Assembly (NCBI GenBank): GCA_000466585.1
Contig: KE993473.1
Location: forward strand, 126,402 to 190,401
Reading direction: 5' to 3'
Source of the DNA: Clostridiales bacterium oral taxon 876 str. F0540
GTDB lineage: Bacteria > Bacillota > Clostridia > Clostridiales > Clostridiaceae
Length of the DNA: 64,000 nucleotides
The position numbers and the translations under genes are program-made. Below the pieces are notes generated by a model. The model was not told the origin of the DNA. It was given only the letters and a program-made list of their open reading frames with translations, and made no database searches. Positions 7,837 through 16,228 of this stretch are shown here, piece after piece. Position 1 is the first letter of the stretch, and each line of letters opens with the position of its first letter.

Positions 7837-8678
7837 AAAAGATAGTTGTAGAAAATTTAAAATATAGATATCCCTTAACTTCTGAGCTTGCCCTTAATGA
7901 TATATCCTTTGAGGTCAACCAAGGAGAGTTTATAGGAGTTATTGGAGAAAATGGTGCTGGAAAATCCACATTGTGTCAAGCTCTCGTTGGTTTGGTTCCT
8001 CATTTCTATAAAGGTGCTTATGGAGGAAAGATACTTGTGGATAATATTGAGGTTGGTGAAAGTGATGTTAATACTTTATCTCTAAAGGTAGGCATAGTTT
8101 TTCAGAATCCCTTCACACAGGTAACCGGCTCAAAGCTAAGTGTTTATGAAGAAATTGCCTTTGGACTTGAAAACCTTGGATTAGCCCAAAGTGAAATGAA
8201 AAATAGAATAGATTACTCCTTAAAGCTTCTTGATATTTATAAATATAAGGATAGAAATCCTTTTGATTTATCCGGTGGACAGATGCAGAGAATGGCTATA
8301 GCAAGCATAATAGCTATGAGACCCGAAGTTATTGTTCTTGACGAACCCACTTCACAGCTTGATCCTCAAGGTTCTGAAGAAGTCTTTAAGGCAGTTCAGG
8401 CACTTAGTAGCGAAGGAATAACAGTAATTATGGTGGAGCACAAGATAGAAAAGATAGCAAAATACTCAGACAGAGTTATGCTTTTAAATAAAGGTCAGCT
8501 AATAGACTTTGATACTCCTGAAAAGATATTTTCAAGAGAGGACTTAGAGGCTTATGGAGTTGAAGCCCCAGCATTTACCCGAATATGCAGAGGACTTAAT
8601 ATAAAAAATGAAGCCACAGGACTTTATCCGATTACAATAGATGAGGCTTATGATTTGGTGGTGAAAAAAGATGAATAA
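7833..8678 (+). CDS. ecfA: ECF transporter ATPase 1
   Basis: 281 aa ATPase with Walker A GENGAGKST, Q-loop in VFQNPFTQVTG, signature LSGGQMQR, Walker B VIVLDEPTSQLDP and switch His in VMVEHKIEK. The longer in-frame start at 7818 is rejected because the ATG at 7833 has GGAGG upstream and is coupled to the ecfT stop. It works as a heterodimer with the next gene to drive uptake by the S/T components. Confidence 0.93.
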   Translation: MKKIVVENLKYRYPLTSELALNDISFEVNQGEFIGVIGENGAGKSTLCQALVGLVPHFYKGAYGGKILVDNIEVGESDVNTLSLKVGIVFQNPFTQVTGSKLSVYEEIAFGLENLGLAQSEMKNRIDYSLKLLDIYKYKDRNPFDLSGGQMQRMAIASIIAMRPEVIVLDEPTSQLDPQGSEEVFKAVQALSSEGITVIMVEHKIEKIAKYSDRVMLLNKGQLIDFDTPEKIFSREDLEAYGVEAPAFTRICRGLNIKNEATGLYPITIDEAYDLVVKKDE

Positions 8679-9477
8679 AATTTCAGTTAAAGACCTTCAC
8701 TTTTCTTACAAAGATTCTGAAGAAATACTTAGAGGAATATCTCTTGAATTTGATGAAAGAAGCACAGCTATAATAGGACAGAACGGTGCAGGTAAAACGA
8801 CCTTCGTAAAGCTTCTAAAAGCACTTCTAAGACCTGTATCCGGAGATATATTAATAAATTCAATAAATACAAAGGATACCACTGCCGCAAAGCTTGCTAA
8901 ACATATAGGTCTTGTTTTTCAAAATCCTAATGATCAGATATTTAAAAACAAGGTTATTGATGAAGTAATGTTTGGTCCGTTAAACATAGGCATGGATAAA
9001 GATAAATCAAAGTTAAATTGTGAATATGCTCTTAAGGAAGTAGGGCTTTTTGATAAGCTTAATGAAAATCCGTATGATTTAGGTCTTTCAGAAAGAAAGC
9101 TAATCAGCATAGCTTCAATATTAGCTATGGACACAGATATAATAATTTTTGACGAACCTACAATTGCACAAGACTATTTAGGAAAAGAAAAAATAAAGCA
9201 AATAATAAAAAAGCTAAGAGCGCGAGGTAAACTTGTAATAACAATAATCCACGACATGGACTTTGTAGCTGAAACCTTTGAAAGAACTATAGTTTTTAAT
9301 GACGGCTCAGTACTTCTTGATGGAAACACAAGAGAGGTTTATTCTCATGCTGACATACTAAGAAAAGCATATCTTGAGCCTCCTCATGTAACTCAGCTGT
9401 GTCAAAAGCTTGGATTTGAAGACACTTTTCTAACTGTAGAGGAGTTTATAGAATATAAAAAGTCCTTAGGAAACTAA
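8671..9477 (+). CDS. ecfA: ECF transporter ATPase 2 with degenerate signature
   Basis: 268 aa ATPase overlapping the previous gene by 8 nt. Walker A GQNGAGKTT, Q-loop VFQNPNDQIF, Walker B IIIFDEPTIAQD and switch His in ITIIHDMDF are intact. The ABC signature is not LSGGQ: the site reads LGLSERKLISIAS, so one of the two composite ATP sites of the heterodimer is probably weak or non-hydrolytic. Many ECF heterodimers are asymmetric, but this loss of both glycines is marked. Confidence 0.92.
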   Translation: MNKISVKDLHFSYKDSEEILRGISLEFDERSTAIIGQNGAGKTTFVKLLKALLRPVSGDILINSINTKDTTAAKLAKHIGLVFQNPNDQIFKNKVIDEVMFGPLNIGMDKDKSKLNCEYALKEVGLFDKLNENPYDLGLSERKLISIASILAMDTDIIIFDEPTIAQDYLGKEKIKQIIKKLRARGKLVITIIHDMDFVAETFERTIVFNDGSVLLDGNTREVYSHADILRKAYLEPPHVTQLCQKLGFEDTFLTVEEFIEYKKSLGN

Positions 9478-9508
9478 AAGAGAGTGCTTGCGTTTAAAGC
9501 ACTCTCTT
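9478..9508 (+). terminator. Hairpin terminator after the ECF operon
   Basis: AAGAGAGTGCTT and AAGCACTCTCTT form a perfect 12-bp stem with a 7-nt loop immediately after the EcfA2 stop. The 3' T-run is short (CTTGGCCTT), so it may act by stalling or as an RNA end protector. Confidence 0.65.
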
Positions 9509-9871
9509 GGCCTTATAGCTGTAAACTTTTCTCTTATAACAGCCATAATTTTTTCGCTGATATTAATCTTGTCGCTATATCTTCTTACAAAATCATGATA
9601 TCAGAATTAACAATAGATTTTAATTTTCTCAATGGCTATTATGCATATTTCAAAAAGTATCATAATGCCCAAGTGTTTAAGCCATCTTTATACAAATAAC
9701 AAGGAGTTTATGAAAGCAACTCTAGTAATATTTCATTATAATTGTTTTCGTATTTATAGTAAAAACTGCGCAAGGTGAACGACAAAAATCAATCAGGAGA
9801 CTTTATTTATTAGGAAGTGACAGAGATAGAACTGGACAATGGTTATTAATACCGTTGTCACTTCTATAATT
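9509..9871. other. 363-nt gap with nested palindromes, no supported gene
   Basis: A 71-codon plus-strand frame (9484-9699) overlaps the terminator and has no ribosome binding site. A 22-codon frame at 9710-9778 has AAGGAG only 3 nt from its ATG; both are weak. The clear structure is at 9815-9864: GAAGTGACA/TGTCACTTC outer arms and, inside, GACAATGGT...ACCGTTGTC (9835-9859). The two pairings share the TGTCA segment and exclude each other. It lies just past the LacI stop, so it may be that gene's terminator or processing site. Confidence 0.35.
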
Positions 9872-10894
9872 CTATGCTCTGTCTAAAATTTTCTTAACAC
9901 TATTATTTACAACTAATTTAGGCTCAAGACAAATATCTGCAAATTTAGAATGCCTATTTTGAATAAGACTAAGCATAAGCTCGGAAGCTTTTCTTCCTAA
10001 ATTTAAAATATTTTGTTCAACAGAGGTTAGCTGCAAATCTATTATAAAGTCATTTAATGTATTATCATAACTCACAATTGATAAGTCCCCAGGAACCTTT
10101 ATGCCCTCTTCCTTTAGGCGCTTTAGCAGACCAAGCGTCATCATATCATTGGATACAAACACAGCAGTTGTGCTGTTTTTCATTATTATATCTCCAGCAT
10201 TATATCCGCTTTCAATATAATAATCACCCTTGATAATATAATCCTCTTTTACTTCCAGTCCGTATTCATCCATAGCTTGTTTATAACCCTCAAATCTATA
10301 AGATAGATTGTGTGAAGTAATGGAGTGTATAATACAAGAAATTCTTTTATGACCTTGTTCAATCAAATATCTAGTGGCTAGATAAGCTCCTTTTTTATTA
10401 TCAAAGTACACCTTGTTACAATGAAAATCGCTAAAAAACCTGTCTATTAAAATATAGGGGACTGTTAATTGATTTAACTTAGCGCACATTTCATCTTCAT
10501 GCTTATAGGCTGAAGTAGAAAAAGTGATAAATAAGCCATCAATACCTCTAGATAGTAATAGGTCAATTAAATATAAATCTTGCTCATAATCATCATTGGA
10601 GTTAACGATAATAAGAGTATACCCCAATTCTCTGCAATAACTTTCAATAGATTTTGTTAGTCTAGAGAAAAATATGTTTTCAATATCAGGAATAATTAGA
10701 CCAAAAGTCCTAGTCTCTTTTGTAACTAAGCTTCTTGCATTTATGTTTGGGGTATAGTGGTTTTCTTTTGCAATCTTCTTAATTAACTCTTTTTTTTCTT
10801 GAGAAATTCTACAAGCTTTGTCGTTTAAAACCAGCGAAACGGCACTTATAGATACATTGGCTTGTTTAGCAATGTCTTTTATAGTACAACTCAT
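9872..10894 (-). CDS. LacI-family transcriptional regulator
   Basis: 340 aa repressor. The N-terminal helix-turn-helix reads CTIKDIAKQANVSISAVSLVLN, with hinge NARSLVTKETRTFGLIIPDIEN, followed by a periplasmic-binding-protein-like ligand domain (about 60-335). The start is the ATG at 10894 after GGTGAT; the upstream TTG/GTG frame at 10906 is less likely. It is divergent from the GNAT-rbsK-nucleoside hydrolase-transporter operon, whose promoter is bracketed by two perfect palindromes of LacI type. The likely role is repression of that operon until a ribose- or nucleoside-derived ligand is present (inference). Confidence 0.92.
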   Translation of the reverse strand: MSCTIKDIAKQANVSISAVSLVLNDKACRISQEKKELIKKIAKENHYTPNINARSLVTKETRTFGLIIPDIENIFFSRLTKSIESYCRELGYTLIIVNSNDDYEQDLYLIDLLLSRGIDGLFITFSTSAYKHEDEMCAKLNQLTVPYILIDRFFSDFHCNKVYFDNKKGAYLATRYLIEQGHKRISCIIHSITSHNLSYRFEGYKQAMDEYGLEVKEDYIIKGDYYIESGYNAGDIIMKNSTTAVFVSNDMMTLGLLKRLKEEGIKVPGDLSIVSYDNTLNDFIIDLQLTSVEQNILNLGRKASELMLSLIQNRHSKFADICLEPKLVVNNSVKKILDRA

Positions 10895-10967
10895 ATCAAT
10901 CACCATTGTAATTATACCATATTTTTTGAAGAATTTAAATTGTTAAGTATAGCCTTAATATATCTGG

Positions 10968-11039
10968 TAAAACGTTTTATTTCTATATTGACAATGTTTA
11001 CATCGGGTTGTATTATATAAATAAAGATAAAACGTTTTA
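10968..11039 (+). promoter_or_regulatory. Promoter with two LacI-type operators
   Basis: TTGACA (10988-10993), a 17-bp spacer and TATTAT (11011-11016) make a near-consensus promoter. It is bracketed by two identical perfect 12-bp palindromes TAAAACGTTTTA at 10968-10979 and 11028-11039, 60 bp centre to centre. The central CG is typical of LacI-family sites. One copy sits above the -35 and the other in the early transcribed region, a layout that allows repression by looping. Confidence 0.85.
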
Positions 11040-11056
11040 GCATAGAGGGTGATTAG

Positions 11057-11473
11057 ATGAATATTGAAAGAAACGGTTTAACTTGGGAGATCTTTGATTC
11101 TATAAGAAGATACGCAGATATGCAGATATATGAGAAAACCGATATTATTGAAGCATTAAAAAATACACTTTACAGCGTCGTGATTTATGATAGGAAAAAG
11201 CCCGTAGCTATTGGCAGAATTGTTGGAGATGGAAGAATTGCATTTTTTATAAAGGACGTTGTAGTTCATCCTGATTACAGAAACAAGCATGTTGGAACTA
11301 TGGTTGTTAATGAACTTTTAGATTATATAGAATCCTGCTGCTGTGAAAATCCCTATATTGGGCTCATGGCTATGCCTCATACGGAGGAGTTTTATGAAAA
11401 ATTTGGTTTTATTGCAAGACCAACTGAGAGGTATGGGGCAGGAATGATATGTTTAAATAGAAGGAAGGTATAA
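11057..11473 (+). CDS. GNAT-family N-acetyltransferase
   Basis: 138 aa single-domain acetyltransferase. The acetyl-CoA-binding region V-x-x-x-x-R-x-x-x-x-G appears as VVVHPDYRNKHVGTMVV, with the preceding strand VAIGRIVGDGRIAFFIKDV and the C-terminal FYEKFGFIARP typical of the fold. It is the first gene after the LacI-controlled promoter and sits 6 nt before rbsK. Its substrate is unknown; why an acetyltransferase opens a nucleoside operon is unclear. Confidence 0.85.
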   Translation: MNIERNGLTWEIFDSIRRYADMQIYEKTDIIEALKNTLYSVVIYDRKKPVAIGRIVGDGRIAFFIKDVVVHPDYRNKHVGTMVVNELLDYIESCCCENPYIGLMAMPHTEEFYEKFGFIARPTERYGAGMICLNRRKV

Positions 11474-11479
11474 ACTAGA

Positions 11480-12391
11480 ATGAAAAAAGTTGTTGTAGTA
11501 GGAAGTTTAAATATTGATCTTACAATTAAAGTTGATAGGATACCAAATGAAGGAGAGACCATTCATGGTCATGACTTTTTAATAAATACTGGAGGTAAAG
11601 GTGGAAATCAGGCAGTGGCAGCAGTAAAGTCCTGTGCTGAAACAGTATTGATAGCGAGTGTAGGGGGGGATGCCTTTGGCCTTCAGGTAATAGAATCTCT
11701 CAAAAGTTACGGTATAAGCACAGACTCAATACAGTTTCAAAAGCAGGATTATACTGGGTCGGCAATGATTATCTGCTGTGAGGATGACAACAGAATCATA
11801 TTAAATCCCGGAGCTAACTTTTCTTTAGATTTTGATTTTGTAAAGGAAAAGTTGGACAAGATTGCAGCTAAGGAAGATCTGTTCATAACGCAATTTGAGA
11901 ATGATTATGATACAACCCTAAAGGTACTTGAATACGCAAAAACAATAGGTATGAAAACTATATTGAATCCCGCACCTGCAAAGGCCATACCAGATGAATT
12001 TTTTAAATATATTGATATACTTGTTCTGAATCAGAGTGAGTGTGAGGTTCTGACAGGAGTTTACCCTAAAACTCCAGAAGAGTGTGAGAGCCTTGGAAAA
12101 GTTATAAGGGATAAAGGAACAGAAAATGTGGTCATAACCTTAGGCAAGGTTGGCAGCGTAGCAATAACTCCAGAGGAAGTTATTAAAATGCATGCATATA
12201 AGGTGGATACTGTGGATTCAACGGCGGCAGGGGATTCTTTTATTGGTGCGCTGGCAGCAAAGCTAGCCTTTGGTGACCACTTAGAAAAGGCTTTGGAATA
12301 TGCCACAAAGGTGTCAGCAGTAACTGTCACAAGGAAGGGCGCTCAAATATCAATACCAACCACTGAAGAAGTAAATAAATTTTTTAAGTAA
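11480..12391 (+). CDS. rbsK: Ribokinase
   Basis: 303 aa PfkB-family kinase that phosphorylates D-ribose to ribose 5-phosphate. Key motifs are the N-terminal GSLNIDLTIKVDRIPNEGET, the substrate motif GGKGGNQAVA, and the C-terminal anion-hole/catalytic motif DSTAAGDSFIGAL with the base Asp in AAGD. Length is normal. It sits between GNAT and nucleoside hydrolase genes, so the ribose most likely comes from cleaved nucleosides. Confidence 0.93.
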   Translation: MKKVVVVGSLNIDLTIKVDRIPNEGETIHGHDFLINTGGKGGNQAVAAVKSCAETVLIASVGGDAFGLQVIESLKSYGISTDSIQFQKQDYTGSAMIICCEDDNRIILNPGANFSLDFDFVKEKLDKIAAKEDLFITQFENDYDTTLKVLEYAKTIGMKTILNPAPAKAIPDEFFKYIDILVLNQSECEVLTGVYPKTPEECESLGKVIRDKGTENVVITLGKVGSVAITPEEVIKMHAYKVDTVDSTAAGDSFIGALAAKLAFGDHLEKALEYATKVSAVTVTRKGAQISIPTTEEVNKFFK

Positions 12392-12409
12392 TATAAAGGA
12401 GGGTGTATT

Positions 12410-13333
12410 ATGCAAGACAAAAGAAAAATAATAATCGATACAGATCCAGGAATTGATGATGCTATCGCCATAGCAATCGCTCTTTTTTCCGATGAACTGG
12501 ATGTAAAACTGATAACCACTGTAGCAGGAAATGTTAGTTTAGACCTGGTAACTGAAAATACACTAAGACTTCTAACATTTTTCGGCAAAAATGTACCTGT
12601 GGCAAAGGGAGCAAAGGAACCTCTTATACAAAAGTTTGATGATGCTAAAAATGTTCATGGAATATCCGGAATGGATGGCTATGAGTTTGGAGAACCAATT
12701 CGAAGCAATCTTCTTAAGGAACATGCTGTAAATGCAATAAGAAAAACTATACTTGAGAGCGATACTAAAGTAACCATCGCAGCCATCGGACCTCTTACAA
12801 ACATTGCACTGCTTTTAAAAATGTATCCAGAGGTTAAAGAAAACATTGATGAAATAGTATTCATGGGTGGTTCTTTAACAAGAGGAAACAAAACAGTAAT
12901 GGGAGAGTTCAATATAGCTACTGACCCTGAGGCAGCCAAGATTGTATTTAGCAGCGGAGTAAAACTTGTTATGGCTGGCCTGGACATGGGGCTTAAAGCA
13001 CTTGTTTATCCTGAGGATAGTGAAAAGATAAAAACCTTTGGAAAAACTGGTGATATGATGTACTCACTATTCCAAAAATATAGAGGTGGAAGCTTTAAAA
13101 CTGGACTAAAGATGTATGACAGCTGTGCCATTGCATATCTTCTTTGCCCTGAGATGTATGAAATTACAGATACCTTTATAGATGTGGAGACACAAAGTTC
13201 GCTAACACTTGGATGTACTATTGTAGATTTAAAAGGCTACATGAAGAGAGATCCAAACGCAAAGGTATGTACCGAAATTAATCCTGATATTTTTAAAGAG
13301 TGGTTTTTAAAATCAATTAAAAAATGCATATAA
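12410..13333 (+). CDS. Nucleoside hydrolase (IunH/Rih family)
   Basis: 307 aa hydrolase that splits ribonucleosides into base and ribose. The calcium/ribose-binding motif DTDPGIDDAIAIA is at residues ~9-21, GPLTNIALLLK in the middle, EFNIATDPEAA and the late Asp in MYDSCAIAYL complete the active site. The fourth gene in the operon could be a matching permease. Purine versus pyrimidine preference cannot be called with confidence. Confidence 0.92.
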   Translation: MQDKRKIIIDTDPGIDDAIAIAIALFSDELDVKLITTVAGNVSLDLVTENTLRLLTFFGKNVPVAKGAKEPLIQKFDDAKNVHGISGMDGYEFGEPIRSNLLKEHAVNAIRKTILESDTKVTIAAIGPLTNIALLLKMYPEVKENIDEIVFMGGSLTRGNKTVMGEFNIATDPEAAKIVFSSGVKLVMAGLDMGLKALVYPEDSEKIKTFGKTGDMMYSLFQKYRGGSFKTGLKMYDSCAIAYLLCPEMYEITDTFIDVETQSSLTLGCTIVDLKGYMKRDPNAKVCTEINPDIFKEWFLKSIKKCI

Positions 13334-13354
13334 AAGATAAGGGGGAAAAATAGT

Positions 13355-14761
13355 ATGAACAATTTCATTATGTATGCAGCTGCAATAGTAGCTGTTGTAT
13401 TGGTAGTCTATATGCTTATAAAGAAAATGGACATAAAGGTCATTTTGTTTGCAACAGGAATCATACTACTTTATATAGCTATTGCAATGGGCAACGGCTT
13501 AGGAATCAAGGATTTTGCTTCAACCAAGTCCTGGATATTGGATCCATTAAAGGTTATCGCGGATATTTTCAAATCAACCTTAAATGGAGCCGGTTTCATA
13601 ATCCTCATATTAGGTGGTTATGCTGCTTATATGAGTAAAATCGGAGCAAATGATGTTACAGTTAGCGTATTGACCAAACCTATATCAAAGATTAAATCAG
13701 CTTATGTTTTAGTTCCGATAGTATTCTTAATAGGAAACATGCTTTCATTAGTTGTTCCTAGTGCTTCTAATCTAGCTATAATATTATTAGCTACATTATA
13801 TCCAGTATTGAAAAAATCAGGTATGAGCACATTAACTGCAGCGGCAGTTATAGCGACAACTGCAACTGTAATGCCAACTCCTCTTGGAGCTGACAATGTT
13901 GCTATAGCCAAGGAACTTGCAAAATTCCCTGCTTACTCAGGGCTTACAGTAACTAACTATGTTATGAACTATCATGCTATAGTATCTGTACCTACTTTAT
14001 TTGTAATGGCAGTTCTTCACTACTTCTGGCAAAAGAGTATGGACAAGAAAGCTTTAAAATCAGCTGTAGAAGAAGAAATACAAGTTCAGGAAATTAAGGA
14101 AATCAAGGGCTCACCATTATTTATAACAGTTTACGCACTACTTCCTTTACTACCAATACTGCTTCTTATAGCAATGTATTTTACAAAGTCACCTGTTTCC
14201 TTATCAGTTGAAGTTGCATCAATACTAAGCTTTATTGTTGCTATTATCTGTGAGCTTATCAGATACAAAGGAGATAAAAAGGTTTTAGACGATACAGAAA
14301 GCTTCTTCAAAGGCATGGCAGGCGGTATGTCAATAGTAGCATTACTTGTTGCTGCTAGCGTATTTGTACAGGGACTACAGTCCATAGGTCTAATAAAGAC
14401 TCTGCAGACAGCAATGACTTCTACAAAGGGTACAGGAATGGGAATAATCCTTCCTCTTATACTAGTAGTACTATCCTTAATAATCGTACTTCTTTCAGGA
14501 AGCGGAACAGCTCTATTCTATGCAATGGTTCCACTTATGGTTCCTCTAGCTCAAGCAGCTGGAATCAGCCCAATCGCAATTTCAGTTCCAATGGGACTTG
14601 CTGGTAACCTGATGAGAGCGGTTTCTCCAGTTGCTGCGGTTGTAGTAATCGTAGCAGGTACCACAAAAAAACCAGCTTTGGAAATTGTAAAGCGTACCTC
14701 AGTTCCAATGATCGGTGGAGTTATATTCATGTTTGTGCTATCAATGATATTATTCCTATAA
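13355..14761 (+). CDS. DcuC-family carrier, candidate nucleoside or ribose transporter
   Basis: 468 aa membrane protein with about 12 helices. It resembles the DcuC C4-dicarboxylate carrier family: GGYAAYMSKIGANDVT, paired re-entrant-like segments NMLSLVVPSASNLAIILLA and LLSGSGTALFYAMVPLMVP, and the conserved PTPLGADNVAIA. Family members known for dicarboxylates would be out of place behind rbsK and a nucleoside hydrolase, so the substrate here is more likely a nucleoside or pentose (inference from context). It ends the LacI-controlled operon. Confidence 0.8.
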   Translation: MNNFIMYAAAIVAVVLVVYMLIKKMDIKVILFATGIILLYIAIAMGNGLGIKDFASTKSWILDPLKVIADIFKSTLNGAGFIILILGGYAAYMSKIGANDVTVSVLTKPISKIKSAYVLVPIVFLIGNMLSLVVPSASNLAIILLATLYPVLKKSGMSTLTAAAVIATTATVMPTPLGADNVAIAKELAKFPAYSGLTVTNYVMNYHAIVSVPTLFVMAVLHYFWQKSMDKKALKSAVEEEIQVQEIKEIKGSPLFITVYALLPLLPILLLIAMYFTKSPVSLSVEVASILSFIVAIICELIRYKGDKKVLDDTESFFKGMAGGMSIVALLVAASVFVQGLQSIGLIKTLQTAMTSTKGTGMGIILPLILVVLSLIIVLLSGSGTALFYAMVPLMVPLAQAAGISPIAISVPMGLAGNLMRAVSPVAAVVVIVAGTTKKPALEIVKRTSVPMIGGVIFMFVLSMILFL

Positions 14762-14783
14762 ACACAATAAGATATTGCTAAAA

Positions 14784-15161
14784 TTAATATAAAAAATAAT
14801 CAGGATTGATTTCCTGATTATTTTTTATATTGCCGCTTATATCAAAATAATGTGTACATACCTCTCCAACTGCATTTTTGTTCTGAAAAATATTAGCTTC
14901 TGATTTTAATATGTAATTCTTCTGAACAAGGCTGGATTTAGCAAACATATTTCCGATACCAACTATTGCTATAGTGCAAGCCTTCTTAACTTCATTCACC
15001 AAGGAATCGCAAAGCTTCTTGTTTTCTAAGATAATAGGAGCGTACATAAAGCAAGGTTTTGCATTTAAAACTTGTGAGAAGCGACCAACTATATAATGTA
15101 AATTTATATAGGATTCTTCCGCATTGAGTCCACCATCAAGCTGTATGACAGTAAGATTTTT
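14784..15161 (-). pseudogene. Remnant of a SorC/DeoR-type sugar-binding regulator
   Basis: An open frame of ~125 codons reads like the middle of the SorC-family effector domain: LTVIQLDGGLNAEES, then a segment ending NAKPCFMYAPIILENKKL, then IAIVGIGNM and AVGEVCTHYFDISGNI. Full-length members are ~310 aa with an N-terminal HTH; here the frame is closed by a stop at 15162-15164 and no HTH is found, and the C-terminus is cut at the terminator. No start codon with a ribosome binding site serves it (the internal ATG is at 15047). It is therefore called a decayed gene. It may once have controlled a neighbouring operon. Confidence 0.7.
14791..14827 (+). terminator. Terminator after the nucleoside operon (bidirectional)
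   Basis: AAAAAATAATCAGGA pairs with TCCTGATTATTTTTT around a 6-nt loop, with T-runs on both strands, 30 nt after the transporter stop. Confidence 0.92.
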
Positions 15162-15183
15162 CTATATTATAGTTAAATATAAT

Positions 15184-16224
15184 TTAGTCGTCTTCTTTAA
15201 GCTTTACAACATCAAGCATTGCTTTTATATTATCAAATTTAGTCTTAGGTCCGATACCGCAGGCCGGCGATAATATGTTTACTCCTGAATCCAGACAATT
15301 TAATGCCTGTACCTTTATACTTTCTTTAGTACCGTTTTCAAGAGTAAAGGTACTTACATTCCCCATGACAGCTTTATTGCTTACATTTTCGCAAACTTCT
15401 CTTACACTCGTGATGGAATCAAAGCTTATGGCATCACTGTTTAGAGAGTTAAGTTCTTCATAAATGCTCTTAAGCCTTCCGCATATATGAATTATTACTC
15501 CTGTGTCTGCATATTGCTTTAATGCATCAACAATTTTATTTAAATAAGGAACGGCAAACTTTCTAAAACTTACTGGTCCTAGTATTTCACCTGTTGCGCT
15601 AGGATCAGAAATGGCAAGCACATTTGCTCCAGCCATAAGCTGAGCTTTTCCAAACTCAATCAGATTTTCTGTTACAAATTCCATCATTTTATGTGCTTCA
15701 GAAGGTTTTCTTATAATCTCCTTATAAAAATTTACCGGTTCCATAAGTGAAGCTGCAAGGCTTATCGGTCCTGTAAGATTAGCTACTATAGGAACTTCAT
15801 TATTTTTTTCCTTAAGTATTTTAATAGCATCGATTACTGTTTTAACTCTTCCCTCATCAATTTTTATTTTCTTTAGCTTCGTCCATTCGCTCACTGAGTT
15901 TATTACATACTTTGTTACTCTAGGTTCATTTATCTTTGTACCAAGAAAAACTTCAGCGCCCATAGCTTCTGCTTCTACAGTCATGCAAAAGGGAACTCCA
16001 AAGTTTTCAAAGCCTCCGTTTTCACAAACTCCAGCAGAAAGCTCAGCCATTAGCCTTGCATCCATATGTGCCTCTGGCCATTTGCAGCCTGTTATATCCA
16101 TAATATCCTCGACAATCATATTCATCATGCCGCCGGGACAAATACAGGGCGGTCTATCTACCTTCTCTCTTAAAAGAGCAAGTTTTAATCTTTCCTTAGG
16201 GGTCAACAATTTAGCCACCTTCAT
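15184..16224 (-). CDS. UroD/MtaA-CmuA-like corrinoid methyltransferase (last gene of cluster)
   Basis: 346 aa member of the uroporphyrinogen decarboxylase fold family used as cobamide methyltransferases. N-terminal LTPKERLKLALLREKVDRPP, the shared PFCMTVEAEAMGAE, and a zinc site built from HICG near residue 247 and SPACG near residue 318 (His-x-Cys plus a late Cys, as in MtaA). It moves methyl groups to or from a corrinoid protein, most likely the one at 17313-17966. It starts 4 nt after the previous stop. It is closest to the short paralog at 17982-18857. A heme-biosynthesis UroD is rejected because of the zinc ligands and neighbours. Confidence 0.88.
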   Translation of the reverse strand: MKVAKLLTPKERLKLALLREKVDRPPCICPGGMMNMIVEDIMDITGCKWPEAHMDARLMAELSAGVCENGGFENFGVPFCMTVEAEAMGAEVFLGTKINEPRVTKYVINSVSEWTKLKKIKIDEGRVKTVIDAIKILKEKNNEVPIVANLTGPISLAASLMEPVNFYKEIIRKPSEAHKMMEFVTENLIEFGKAQLMAGANVLAISDPSATGEILGPVSFRKFAVPYLNKIVDALKQYADTGVIIHICGRLKSIYEELNSLNSDAISFDSITSVREVCENVSNKAVMGNVSTFTLENGTKESIKVQALNCLDSGVNILSPACGIGPKTKFDNIKAMLDVVKLKEDD

Positions 16225-16228
16225 TCCT

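Noticed and set aside
9484..9699. 71-codon plus-strand frame
   Set aside because: Begins inside the terminator of the ECF operon and has no ribosome binding site or recognisable motif.
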